Notes under the pieces: model-generated
Databases searched by the model: none
Told to the model about the DNA's origin: nothing
Seen by the model: the letters and a program-made list of their open reading frames with translations, nothing else
Position numbers and translations under genes: made by a program
Shown: in pieces, positions 36,047-44,505 of the stretch
Layout of the letters: each line of letters begins with the position of its first letter
Position numbering within the stretch: position 1 is the stretch's first letter
Origin: Nitrospira sp. CG24C
GTDB taxonomy: Bacteria; Nitrospirota; Nitrospiria; Nitrospirales; Nitrospiraceae
Reading direction: 5' to 3'
NCBI GenBank assembly: GCA_002869885.2
Contig: NEWR02000009.1
Coordinates: 701,272-765,271, forward strand
DNA length: 64,000 nt

Positions 36047-36155
36047 CCTGCCTCCTACGTACAGTGAACGATCCATAGCAACTTTGTATGCTAACAGTCT
36101 GATAAGGGACCGGCAAGCATGATCGACTTTCAGATTCGTGCTAGACTGCGCGACT

Positions 36156-36848
36156 ATGCGTGCGCTGGCCCTCCTCAACGATCGCATCACCCACTGCACT
36201 GCCTGTTCACGGCTCGTCACCTATCGGGAGACGATTGCCAGAGAGAAGCGGAAGCAGTATGAGGACTGGACCTATTGGGGACGTCCAGTCCCTGGATTCG
36301 GGGACTCCCATGCCCGCCTCTACGTGCTCGGGCTCGCTCCGGCTGCCCACGGTGCCAACCGAACCGGGCGGGTATTTACAGGCGATCGTAGCGGGGACTG
36401 GCTCTATGACGCCTTACACCGATTTGGCTTCGCCAGCCAACCAGGCTCACACCACCGGGATGACGGGCTGAAGCTATCGGACTGTTATATTGGTGCCACG
36501 ATCCGTTGCGCGCCGCCCGACAACAAACCGGCCCCTGAAGAATTCAAGGCCTGCCGCCCCTATCTGCGGGAAGAGCTCCGATTATTACGGAAGGTCCGTG
36601 TGGTTGTGGCGCTGGGCAAGATTGCGTTCGATCATTACTTGAAAGTCTGCCGTGATGAGGGATTGCCACTTCCCTCACCGCTCCCGAAATTTTCCCATGG
36701 CATCGTCCAGGTTCTTCCCTGGAACATTACACTGATCGGCTCATACCATCCAAGCCAACAAAATACCTTCACAGGTCTATTGACCAGACCGATGTTTCAC
36801 CACATCTTCGCAACGGCTCGCCAACGACTTGCCGAGCTGGAGGAGTGA
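36156..36848 (+). CDS. Uracil-DNA glycosylase, family 5 (UdgB)
   Basis: 230 residues. The active-site stretch GLAPAAHGANRTGRVFTGD, with His in place of the family 1 Asp, is the family 5 signature, and SYHPSQQNTFTG is the second DNA-contacting motif. Cysteines near the start (CTAC) and in IRCAPP would ligate an iron-sulfur cluster. The enzyme removes uracil, and in this family also hypoxanthine, from DNA. An in-frame GTG at 36138 is the alternative start. Confidence 0.88.
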   Translation: MRALALLNDRITHCTACSRLVTYRETIAREKRKQYEDWTYWGRPVPGFGDSHARLYVLGLAPAAHGANRTGRVFTGDRSGDWLYDALHRFGFASQPGSHHRDDGLKLSDCYIGATIRCAPPDNKPAPEEFKACRPYLREELRLLRKVRVVVALGKIAFDHYLKVCRDEGLPLPSPLPKFSHGIVQVLPWNITLIGSYHPSQQNTFTGLLTRPMFHHIFATARQRLAELEE

Positions 36849-36851
36849 AGC

Positions 36852-36909
36852 AGGCTGAGATCAAGGCTGAGCGAAGATCTGACTTCCCCCCCACTCAGCC
36901 TCAGCCTTA
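36852..36909. terminator. Bidirectional terminator-like hairpin
   Basis: AAGGCTGAG (36864-36872) pairs exactly with CTCAGCCTT (36901-36909), and AGGCTGAG at 36853 offers a second pairing. It lies between the convergent glycosylase and transaldolase genes; the poly-T tail is poor on both sides. Confidence 0.45.
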
Positions 36910-36949
36910 ACCTTTAATGCTGACGGACCTTTCAAGCCTACTGCCAGCC

Positions 36950-37597
36950 TTACTTCTTGGTCTGAGCCTCCCAATCCGCCAGAAACTTCTTGAGTCCGCT
37001 ATCCGTCAGCGGGTGTTTCACCATCTGCTGAAAAATCGAGAAGGGCATCGTACAAATATGCCCACCGGCGAGCGCAGCTTCGACGACGTGCTGAGGATGG
37101 CGCACACTTGCCACCAACACCTGGGTCTTATAGTCATAATTGCGGTAGATGGTCAGGATCTGGCGGATGAGTTCCATTCCGTTTGAACTGATGTCGTCAA
37201 GCCGACCGATGAAGGGTGAGACGCACCATGCACCGGCTTTTGCTGCAAGGAGTGCCTGGGTTGGAGAAAAGCACAATGTGACGTTCACCTTGATGCCCTC
37301 GGTGGCCAATCGCTTGGTGGCCTTCAATCCCTCTGCAATCAAAGGCACCTTTACGACAATGTTCTTATGGATCTTTGCAAGTTCCTTCCCTTCCTTCACC
37401 ATGGCATCGGCTTCGAGGCTGACGACTTCTGCACTGATCGGCCCATCCACGATGTTGCAAATTTCGACAAGCATTTCCTTAAAGCTGCGCCCTTCCTTGG
37501 CGACAAGCGACGGATTCGTGGTCACTCCGTCAAGAAGTCCGAGGCTGGCCGCCTCCTGGATTTCCTTGACGTTGGCTGTATCAAGAAAGAATTTCAT
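36950..37597 (-). CDS. fsa: Fructose-6-phosphate aldolase / short transaldolase
   Basis: 215 residues, the short TalC/FSA class. [27 protein letters not shown], the Schiff-base lysine in NIVVKVPL (Lys83), [33 protein letters not shown], and the C-terminal [15 protein letters not shown] are all family signatures. It works in the pentose phosphate pathway as transaldolase or cleaves fructose 6-phosphate; sequence alone does not separate the two. AAGGA lies before the ATG. Confidence 0.88.
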   Translation of the reverse strand: MKFFLDTANVKEIQEAASLGLLDGVTTNPSLVAKEGRSFKEMLVEICNIVDGPISAEVVSLEADAMVKEGKELAKIHKNIVVKVPLIAEGLKATKRLATEGIKVNVTLCFSPTQALLAAKAGAWCVSPFIGRLDDISSNGMELIRQILTIYRNYDYKTQVLVASVRHPQHVVEAALAGGHICTMPFSIFQQMVKHPLTDSGLKKFLADWEAQTKK

Positions 37598-37792
37598 GGC
37601 ATTGTCCTTTCATGTCGAGATGAGAAATCATTGCGGTCAGTTCATTATCGGTTATTCTATGAAGAACTCAACCTGGCTACAATCCTCCCCCAAGCATATG
37701 CCAGTTTGACAGGCCCAAGACTGCCGGTTAGAATCCGGCTTCACCATGGCTCGTTTCTACGCTGCTTATATCTATACGACCGAGGAGAATGC

Positions 37793-38107
37793 ATGATGCA
37801 ACGATCGGCCTGGGTGCTCCTATTCAGTCTGATCCTGACCGGCTGCGGCGGTGGTAATCCCTATCTTGAACAGTCACTCAAACCGGCTGAGCTTCAAGGC
37901 AAGGACAAGGCCTGGTTTGAGAAAAACTGGGGAGCACCGAGCGGCAAGGCCACGAGATTTTTTGGCGGCGAAACCTGGACTTACTATCGCATCGCCGGCG
38001 GAAAATCAGGCCCACCTTTTTTTAACTTCACCCCTAATCAGTGCCAGATTACGCTCAAATTCGACAAAGAAGAAAAGCTGTCCGACTCCAGTTACTCAGG
38101 CTGTTAA
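37793..38107 (+). CDS. Small lipoprotein
   Basis: 104 residues. A lipoprotein signal ends in LILTGCGGG. The mature part (KAWFEKNWGAPSGKATRFFGGETWTYYRIAGGKSG) resembles small outer-membrane assembly (SmpA/BamE-like) domains: the KNWGAP and TWTYYR strands fit. Two in-frame ATGs in tandem (37793, 37796) follow GGAG. Its end overlaps by four bases the end of the minus-strand gene at 38104. The BamE-like reading is tentative. Confidence 0.65.
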   Translation: MMQRSAWVLLFSLILTGCGGGNPYLEQSLKPAELQGKDKAWFEKNWGAPSGKATRFFGGETWTYYRIAGGKSGPPFFNFTPNQCQITLKFDKEEKLSDSSYSGC

Positions 38108-38355
38108 CCGGCAAGTTTTTCCTGAAATTTGTGCGCGCAGGATCGGCTGCAGAAATAATACGTCTGCCCCCCAATATCTTCCGTTATTGCCGCTTCCCGT
38201 GGAACAAACACCAAGCAAACAGGGTCCTGAACCATGTGATCCTTACCGGGGAGGAGACCATCCGGCTCACCTGGGCCTTTGAGCGCCCGAACGGCACGCC
38301 GGAGGAGAAAATACAGGACCACAAGTAACCCGAGAATGAGGATAATTCTATACAT
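38104..38355 (-). CDS. YHS/TRASH-type membrane-anchored metal-binding protein
   Basis: 83 residues: an N-terminal membrane helix (IILILGLLVVLYFLLR) and a cysteine motif DPVCLVFVPREAAI...YYFCSRSCAHKF, the pattern of YHS or TRASH treble-clef metal-binding domains. A role in metal handling or in regulating a membrane partner is possible. Start ATG at 38355, tail-to-tail with the lipoprotein gene. Confidence 0.72.
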   Translation of the reverse strand: MYRIILILGLLVVLYFLLRRAVRALKGPGEPDGLLPGKDHMVQDPVCLVFVPREAAITEDIGGQTYYFCSRSCAHKFQEKLAG

Positions 38356-38553
38356 AGTGGGGCGTCCTTACTGATACCACAATCCTATGGGACAGCACGA
38401 CCACTGTCAAGGGTTCCCTATTCTATCTTGGCCGATATACTAACGAATTTTCGTTCCCACCTTCTATTCAAACGGCCTAGCTGTATATAGGCGGAAGGGC
38501 CTACCTTCCAAGAGAAATCAGTACTTCAGGTGGGTATGCTTCCGCATTCCATC

Positions 38554-38721
38554 ATGGTAGATTGCGTCATGACGATTTGCGATAAATGCCGCGGGGCGAT
38601 GTTACCGGAACGGGCAGTGGATCTGAACGCAGGGCTTGCGATCACAGTGTTCGCGTGTTTGAACTGTGGTCGCCGGAAATCAGCGGATCAGGAACCTCGG
38701 CCTATTACCGCACGACATTAA
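38554..38721 (+). CDS. Small zinc-ribbon protein
   Basis: 55 residues from the ATG at 38554: MVDCVMTICDKCRGAML, then ITVFACLNCGRRKS. The CxxC...CxxC spacing forms a zinc ribbon. Alternative starts lie at 38536 and 38569. The small size is compensated by the clean motif. It may be cotranscribed with the next short gene, eight bases downstream. Confidence 0.5.
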   Translation: MVDCVMTICDKCRGAMLPERAVDLNAGLAITVFACLNCGRRKSADQEPRPITARH

Positions 38722-38729
38722 CCGGCGCT

Positions 38730-38924
38730 ATGACAGAACCGAAACCGCTCACGTACGACGAGCACAAGGCAGCTGAAGCCGCCTTCCGTGGCGATCCGCC
38801 CAATGCCGATTGGACGGACTCAGCCCAGGAAATTTATGCTCGTCTATCTGCAGCGATCGCCACACGAAGAGCCGCTGCGCTCACTCTCTCAAGCGAGCGG
38901 GATCTTGAGACAATCGGTCGATAA
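38730..38924 (+). CDS. Hypothetical short protein, 64 residues
   Basis: Begins MTEPKPLTYDEHKAAEAAFRGDPPNADWTDSAQ and continues as a helix (IYARLSAAIATRRAAALT). Not assigned to a family. Composition and the clean ATG suggest a real gene; it directly follows the zinc-ribbon gene. Confidence 0.5.
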   Translation: MTEPKPLTYDEHKAAEAAFRGDPPNADWTDSAQEIYARLSAAIATRRAAALTLSSERDLETIGR

Positions 38925-39084
38925 CCCATAATGCAGTCCCCCTCCTGCGCCACACGATAACTGCTTCCGAATCTCTCCAATTTTCTTGGCTGATATGAGC
39001 GTGATGGCGCCTCAACAGAAGATCTGTCATGGCAACAGCTAATTGCCCCTTCAGATGTACGATGTAGGGAGCAGAGAGGAGGGC

Positions 39085-39888
39085 CTATCGGAGACTCAAC
39101 ACGTCCATCATGTCGTAGAGACCTGGCGGCTGCCGGACCACCCACCGAGCGGCACGTAGAGCGCCCCCCGCGAAGGTATCTCGGCTACTCGCTCGATGCG
39201 TCACTTCGATACGTTCACCCATTCCGCCAAAGAGAATCGTGTGGTCGCCGACAATGTCGCCTGCACGAATTGTTTGAATCCCGATTTCACCTTTCTTCCG
39301 TTCCCCGATAAGACCTTTTCTGGCGTAGACGCCGACCTGATCCAGATCGCGGTTCACGGCATGCGCCAAGACTTCCGCAATCTTGAGCGCCGTCCCGCTC
39401 GGCGCATCCTTTTTCAGACGATGATGGGCTTCAATCACTTCAATGTCGTATTCGTCCCCTAACGTCTTCGCCATCTCACTAATGACCTTATAGATCAGAT
39501 TGACGCCCACGCTCATGTTGGGGGACAACACGCAGGGAACTTGGCGGGCAAGCGATTTTAGCTCTTCAAGCTGAGGAACGGAAAATCCTGTCGTGCCGAT
39601 CACCATTGCTCTTTTGTGCTGCGCCACCGTACGTAGATGATGCAAGGTCGCTTCAGGGGAGGAAAAATCGACGACCACTTCGCCTCTATCAAGGAGCCCC
39701 GCGAGATCGTCGGTAATCGGGAGGCTCGCACGGCCACAACCAGCCGTCTCTCCGGCATCGTCACCCACAGCGTGATGGCCCTTCCCTTCGACCGCACCGG
39801 CCAACGTCAGGGTGGTCGAATCTTTGATAAGAGCGACCAGCCGACAACCCATGCGACCAGCTGCCCCTGCGACAATAACGTTGATCAT
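39085..39888 (-). CDS. dapB: 4-hydroxy-tetrahydrodipicolinate reductase
   Basis: 267 residues with the nucleotide site VAGAAGRMGCRL at the start, FSSPEATLHHL, GTTGFSVPQ, and the catalytic EAHHRLKKDAPSGTAL. It reduces the DapA product with NAD(P)H. It follows dapA by 33 bases on the same strand and ends the operon lysA-dapA-dapB. Confidence 0.92.
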   Translation of the reverse strand: MINVIVAGAAGRMGCRLVALIKDSTTLTLAGAVEGKGHHAVGDDAGETAGCGRASLPITDDLAGLLDRGEVVVDFSSPEATLHHLRTVAQHKRAMVIGTTGFSVPQLEELKSLARQVPCVLSPNMSVGVNLIYKVISEMAKTLGDEYDIEVIEAHHRLKKDAPSGTALKIAEVLAHAVNRDLDQVGVYARKGLIGERKKGEIGIQTIRAGDIVGDHTILFGGMGERIEVTHRASSRDTFAGGALRAARWVVRQPPGLYDMMDVLSLR

Positions 39889-39921
39889 CCGAAACCTTAC
39901 CCCTTACGCCTCACCCCTCCG

Positions 39922-40794
39922 TCAAATGAGGCCTGCATCCTTTAAGACCCGCGTCAGTTGATCCTTCGTCTCAGCCGCCATGGCACAAAGCGGTAGCCGC
40001 AACTCCGGATCGATTTTGCCCATCATCCCCAGCGCAGTTTTCACCGGAATCGGGTTGGTCTCATAAAAGAGTGCGGTGAAGAGCGGCGATAGTGCGAAAT
40101 GAATCCGGCGCGCTTCGTCGATGCGTCCGCTCAAGAAAGCCTTGACCAATTGCGCCACCTCGGATGGGACAACGTTCGATGTCACGCTAATGACCCCTTT
40201 CCCTCCAACTGCCATCATGGGCAACGTCAGGGCGTCATCTCCGGCAAGAACGATCATCCGATCGCCACATGTATGCGCGATCTCAGAGGCCTGTTGGACT
40301 GACCCACTCCCCTCTTTGATCCCGACAATGTTCTGAAACCCGCAGAGCCTCGCCACCGTGGAAGGCAACATGTTCACGCCGGTCCGTCCGGGAATGTTGT
40401 AGAGGATTTGAGGAAGGTCCACGGACTCCGCGATCATTTTGTAATGACGGTACAGTCCTTCTTGCGTCGGCTTGTTGTAATAGGGCGTAATGATCAGTGC
40501 CCCGTCAGCCCCTGCCTGCTTGGCATGCTTCGTGAGGGACACCGCTTCTTCTGTGCTGTTGGAGCCGGTCCCGGCAATCACGGGGACGCGCCGATTGACT
40601 ACCTCGACGGTCAACTCGATCACGCGGTGGTGTTCCTCGTGCGAGAGAGTGGCGGATTCGCCGGTGGTGCCGCAGGGCACAATCCCGTTCGTCCCGTTGG
40701 CAATTTGCCATTCTATAAGGTCGCCGAAAGCCCGCTCGTCAACCTTGCCATTCCTGAACGGGGTCACTATGGCAATCAATGCACCGGTAAACAT
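39922..40794 (-). CDS. dapA: 4-hydroxy-tetrahydrodipicolinate synthase
   Basis: 290 residues. MFTGALIAIVTPF, GTTGESATL, the tyrosine in PYYNKPTQEGL and the Schiff-base lysine in VGIKEGSG are all in place. It joins pyruvate and aspartate semialdehyde. The ATG at 40794 has AAGGGG upstream; a longer start overlaps lysA. The preceding lysA ends 29 bases upstream. Confidence 0.93.
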   Translation of the reverse strand: MFTGALIAIVTPFRNGKVDERAFGDLIEWQIANGTNGIVPCGTTGESATLSHEEHHRVIELTVEVVNRRVPVIAGTGSNSTEEAVSLTKHAKQAGADGALIITPYYNKPTQEGLYRHYKMIAESVDLPQILYNIPGRTGVNMLPSTVARLCGFQNIVGIKEGSGSVQQASEIAHTCGDRMIVLAGDDALTLPMMAVGGKGVISVTSNVVPSEVAQLVKAFLSGRIDEARRIHFALSPLFTALFYETNPIPVKTALGMMGKIDPELRLPLCAMAAETKDQLTRVLKDAGLI

Positions 40795-40823
40795 GTTCAC
40801 CCCTTCGCCGCGAAATCCGCTCC

Positions 40824-42086
40824 TCAATCGAGGAATGCCGGAATCGTTTCGCCCTTTATCAAGTCCTCGTACGTCTCCCTGGTCTTGATGACATGGATTT
40901 CCCCGTCTTTGATCAGGACTTCCGGCACCCGAGGTCGCGAATTATAATTCGAAGCCATCACAAATCCATAAGCCCCTGCACTCATCACCGCCAGCATGTC
41001 CCCAGGATTGACCTCCGGCAGCGACCGGTCCTTCGCCAGAAAATCTCCGGACTCGCAGACTGGACCGACCACATCCACGTGATGCTTGGGCCGCTGTAAT
41101 ACCGCCTCTGACAAGGGACGAATATCGTGATAGGCCCCGTAGAGGCTCGGACGGATCAGGTCGTTCATTGCTGCATCGACGATGATGAACCGCTTTGCTT
41201 CGCCGTCCTTCCGATATAACACCTTCGTTACGAGAATACCTGCATTGCCGACGATGACGCGACCAGGCTCCATGATCAGGGTGATATTCAAATCCTTCAG
41301 CAGTGGCGACACGGCATCTGCAAGATCCTGCGGCAACGGCGGCGTTTCGTCCGAGTAGGTAATGCCAAGACCTCCGCCGATATTGACATAGCGGATGTTG
41401 ATGCCCTGCGACTTCAAGGCTCCAACCAGCTTCACCACCTTCTTCACGGCCTCGACGAACGGTGTGACTTCGGTCAACTGTGACCCGATATGCTTGTGGA
41501 CCCCGACGACATCGATGTTGGCGAGCGAGGAAGCCAGGGCGAACTCTTCGAGCGCCCGGTCTGCGGCAATCCCGAACTTGCTCTTTTTGAGACCGGTCGA
41601 AATGTAGGGGTGCGTTTTCGGATCGATGTCAGGATTGATGCGGAGGGCGACTCTCGCCTTGGTTCCGACGGAAGCCGCCACTTCATTAAGCGCCTGCAGC
41701 TCGGCCGAGGACTCGACGTTGAACATGAGGACGTCGGCCTTCAGGGCCTCGCGAATCTCCTCCGCGCTCTTGCCTACCCCCGCAAAAACGATCTTCGAGG
41801 GAAGAACGCCCGCCTTGAGCGCCCGAAAGAGTTCTCCCCCTGACACAATATCCACCCCGCTCCCCTCCTTGGCCATAAGGCGGAGGATCGCGATATTGGA
41901 ATTGGCCTTCATGGCGAAGGCAATCACATGGGGGATACTTTTGAAGGCCCCGTCATAAGCCCGGTAATGACGAACGAGGGTCGTGTAGCTGTAGACGTAA
42001 CACGGCGTGCCGACCTCCTTGGCGATCCGGCTGACCGGCACCTGCTCGCAATAGAGTTCACCGTGTCGATACTCAAAATTATGCAT
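40824..42086 (-). CDS. lysA: Diaminopimelate decarboxylase
   Basis: 420 residues from the ATG at 42086: MHNFEYRHGELYCEQVPV, the PLP lysine in IAFAMKANSN, HIGSQLTEV, the glycine loop GGGLGITYSDE, and VGPVCESGDFLAKDR with the active-site Cys of the partner subunit. It makes lysine from meso-diaminopimelate. Its start overlaps by eight bases the end of the radical-SAM gene, so the two are coupled. It opens the run lysA-dapA-dapB. Confidence 0.93.
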   Translation of the reverse strand: MHNFEYRHGELYCEQVPVSRIAKEVGTPCYVYSYTTLVRHYRAYDGAFKSIPHVIAFAMKANSNIAILRLMAKEGSGVDIVSGGELFRALKAGVLPSKIVFAGVGKSAEEIREALKADVLMFNVESSAELQALNEVAASVGTKARVALRINPDIDPKTHPYISTGLKKSKFGIAADRALEEFALASSLANIDVVGVHKHIGSQLTEVTPFVEAVKKVVKLVGALKSQGINIRYVNIGGGLGITYSDETPPLPQDLADAVSPLLKDLNITLIMEPGRVIVGNAGILVTKVLYRKDGEAKRFIIVDAAMNDLIRPSLYGAYHDIRPLSEAVLQRPKHHVDVVGPVCESGDFLAKDRSLPEVNPGDMLAVMSAGAYGFVMASNYNSRPRVPEVLIKDGEIHVIKTRETYEDLIKGETIPAFLD

Positions 42087-44007
42087 CCTGCAAATCTTCG
42101 TTGAGATGCTCGATACCTGCAAGCGGGAAGCCTTGCAATGAGGCCTCGAACGCATCCTTGAACTTACGATAGCGAACCTTCACATTCGGAATGGCTAACT
42201 TCATCGCGTCTGAAGCCACCAACGCTTTGAGGGCGTCTGGCGTCGCCAGCTTGAGGTGCTCGAAGTTGACGATGATGTCCATGCTTGCCTGATTGGCCGC
42301 TTCCTTGATTCGCTTGATCAATTCCAAGGCATTCAGGCGATCGAGCGTGCCCTCAAGATCTACAAACAACGCGGCAAACTTGTCATGCCGCTTGGCCTTG
42401 ATGTGAAATATCAACTGCTGCGCCGAGAGCGCGTTCGGATCTAACGCCTGTTTCAACGCATGCAGCGCGCTAGGAACCAATTTCTCCTTGTCCAACACCG
42501 GGAGCTTCGCTTGGAGATTCTTCAACACCCCCGCGAGCGGCGATAGGGACGCTTTGGGGCAGGTTCGCTTGACCAATTTTCGGAACTCCCGATTCATCTC
42601 CAATCGCGGAATGAGCCGTTGACTCGTGCCCGACAACCGTTTCCAGATTGAAGGGATCGAATAGAATTCATGATTGGCCCAGTGGAAGCCATCTTGTAGC
42701 TGCTCGACCGTCATACGGCTAGGCTGGAACACCACATGCTTGCCGTCGTATTTCGCCCAGTCCCTATCGAAGATACGACCGGCCTTTTCGTAGCGGTCGA
42801 ACAGCGCCGTGCCAGGAAGGGGCGTCAGCACGTTGAAGTACGCCAATTCCACCTGGTTCTTCGTCAAGAAGTCGACGGCCCGTTCGAACACGGTCACATC
42901 GTCGCTGTCGAATCCGAACACGATCCCGGGATTCACCATGATGCCGTAATCGTGGAACATCTTGATTTCATCGGAGAACTTCTTGACTCGGTTAAACGGC
43001 TTGTTCGTTTCATCCAACGCGTCTTCATCGAGCGATTCCATCCCGACGAAGACCGACACGCAGCCGCTCTCAGCCGCAAGCTTGACCATCTCCTCGTCGT
43101 CGGCGAGAAACATCGTGGACTGGCAGCCCCATTTAATCTTGAGCGGCTTCAGCGCGGCCCAGAGCTCACGGCAATAGGTGCGGTTGCTGTTGTGCAAGTC
43201 ATCGACAAACGCGACAATGCTGCCGTCCTCGATTCCTACACGAATTCGAAGCGCGGTGACGAAGGCGGTCCACAGCGGCTCGTCGCGCAATCGCTCGACC
43301 AACTCACTGCGAATCCATCGCTGAACATTGCGAAGTTCCGTGATCACTTCCGGCACCGGCCGGCGCCGCGTGGTCTTTCCGTTAAACGGGGACACGCTAC
43401 AGAACTCGCAGTCGAAATGGCATCCGCGGGTCGTGAAACTGCACTGTCTCGTCATGTACGAGTCTGGGCTCAGCAGTTCGACACGGGGGCTCTTGTAATT
43501 CTCCAGAGAGGGGAACGATGTCATCTTATACATGCGCTGCATCGTCCCCGCTTCATAGTCCGCGACCAACTGCGGCCAGAGATCTTCGGCTTCTCCACAG
43601 ACGATCGCGTCGGCATACCGAAGGGCTTCGTCGGGGCAGTATGTGGGATGGACGCCCCCCATGACGATCGTCTTGCCTCGCTTGCGAAATTCCGTTGCGA
43701 TCTCGTATGCGCGAGGGGCATAGGTAGTCATGATGGAGAGGCCGACCATGTCACAGGGATAGTCGAAGTCGATATCTTGGACCGCTTCATCGACCAGACT
43801 TACTTCCCAATTCGCCGGCGTGTAGGCCGCGATCACCGGCAAACTCAGCTTGGGAAACCATACCGCACGCCGCTCCGAAGCAGTCAACCGATAGGGATTA
43901 TTGCGCGGGTAGGGATCGACCAGCAACAGCCGTTTGCCCGGTGCATGCTTGATCGTTGCCGCCTGGCCGATGAGCTGACTCTGCCGTACCGGTTGAATAA
44001 GATCCAT
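42079..44007 (-). CDS. B12-binding radical SAM protein with STAS-like tail
   Basis: 642 residues. The N-terminal domain (about 20-160) is the cobalamin-binding Rossmann type: RLLLVDPYPRNNPYR, TIVMGGVHPTYCPDEAL. The radical-SAM core has CHFDCEFC (Cys196, 200, 203, canonical CX3CX2C), then FVDDLHNSNR, and the typical SVFVGMESLDEDALDETNKPF and VNPGIVFGFDSDD segments. The last 100 residues (FAALFVDLEGTLDRLNALELIKRIKEAANQA...) read like a STAS domain, an unusual partner. Methylation or ring chemistry of lipids is common in the class; the substrate is unknown. It is cotranscribed with lysA. Confidence 0.82.
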   Translation of the reverse strand: MDLIQPVRQSQLIGQAATIKHAPGKRLLLVDPYPRNNPYRLTASERRAVWFPKLSLPVIAAYTPANWEVSLVDEAVQDIDFDYPCDMVGLSIMTTYAPRAYEIATEFRKRGKTIVMGGVHPTYCPDEALRYADAIVCGEAEDLWPQLVADYEAGTMQRMYKMTSFPSLENYKSPRVELLSPDSYMTRQCSFTTRGCHFDCEFCSVSPFNGKTTRRRPVPEVITELRNVQRWIRSELVERLRDEPLWTAFVTALRIRVGIEDGSIVAFVDDLHNSNRTYCRELWAALKPLKIKWGCQSTMFLADDEEMVKLAAESGCVSVFVGMESLDEDALDETNKPFNRVKKFSDEIKMFHDYGIMVNPGIVFGFDSDDVTVFERAVDFLTKNQVELAYFNVLTPLPGTALFDRYEKAGRIFDRDWAKYDGKHVVFQPSRMTVEQLQDGFHWANHEFYSIPSIWKRLSGTSQRLIPRLEMNREFRKLVKRTCPKASLSPLAGVLKNLQAKLPVLDKEKLVPSALHALKQALDPNALSAQQLIFHIKAKRHDKFAALFVDLEGTLDRLNALELIKRIKEAANQASMDIIVNFEHLKLATPDALKALVASDAMKLAIPNVKVRYRKFKDAFEASLQGFPLAGIEHLNEDLQDA

Positions 44008-44086
44008 GAAGTGGTCCTCCTGACCTCTACCCGGCTATCCAGCCGGGGGTATCAATACGTTCATTGAAATGTTTTCAACAATTCCT

Positions 44087-44102
44087 GTTGGCGTACGCCA
44101 AC
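44087..44102. promoter_or_regulatory. 16-bp perfect palindrome, possible operator
   Basis: GTTGGCGTACGCCAAC is a perfect palindrome 80 bases upstream of the radical-SAM start codon, in a 230-base gap. Operators of this form bind dimeric repressors. No regulator is encoded beside it. Confidence 0.45.
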
Positions 44103-44238
44103 TTTATCCTGAATGGATTGAAACTCTAGCTGCTCAACCTCGATGCCGCTGAACCCCGGCCCATCCTTGCACAACAATTGCCAGCGTTGCAGTATAGCGT
44201 TATCCGGCTATGCAGGTCCAGCAAGAGGGGCTAAAATC

Positions 44239-44505
44239 TTACCTGGTTCCCACCGGTTGTAACGGAGGTAGATTGACATCCTGTCCCTGTAACAGTGGGT
44301 CCGGCTGTGACTCGGAAGATTCGGCTGCCGCCGCTGCGCCACGCCGTTTCTCCTCGATCGCCTCTAACTCCTTTTGCCGTTCAATGGTCGAATTTACACC
44401 GACACTTTCAGGAGGAACCGGCGGCCCCACGGATCCGCAAGCCGCCAACAAGCCCATCATCATGCCCGCCACAATAGACATCGTACCCGGCGTCCACACC
44501 TTCAC
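44239..44505 (-). CDS. LptM-like small lipoprotein
   Basis: 88 residues. A signal sequence ends in GLLAACGSVGPPVPPES. The GC-PP pattern right after the lipid cysteine resembles LptM (YifL), which helps the LptD translocon and in enterobacteria lies beside lysA. Here it sits between argH and the radical-SAM/lysA operon. The mature part is short, acidic and alanine-rich. GTG start overlaps the argH stop (GTGA). Confidence 0.65.
   Translation of the reverse strand: MKVWTPGTMSIVAGMMMGLLAACGSVGPPVPPESVGVNSTIERQKELEAIEEKRRGAAAAAESSESQPDPLLQGQDVNLPPLQPVGTR

Noticed and set aside
42736-44067. A 443-codon open frame on the plus strand, opposite the radical-SAM gene
   Set aside because: It lies wholly over a gene with clear cofactor motifs, has no domain of its own, and its composition (His, Arg and Gln rich) is that of an antisense frame in GC-rich DNA.
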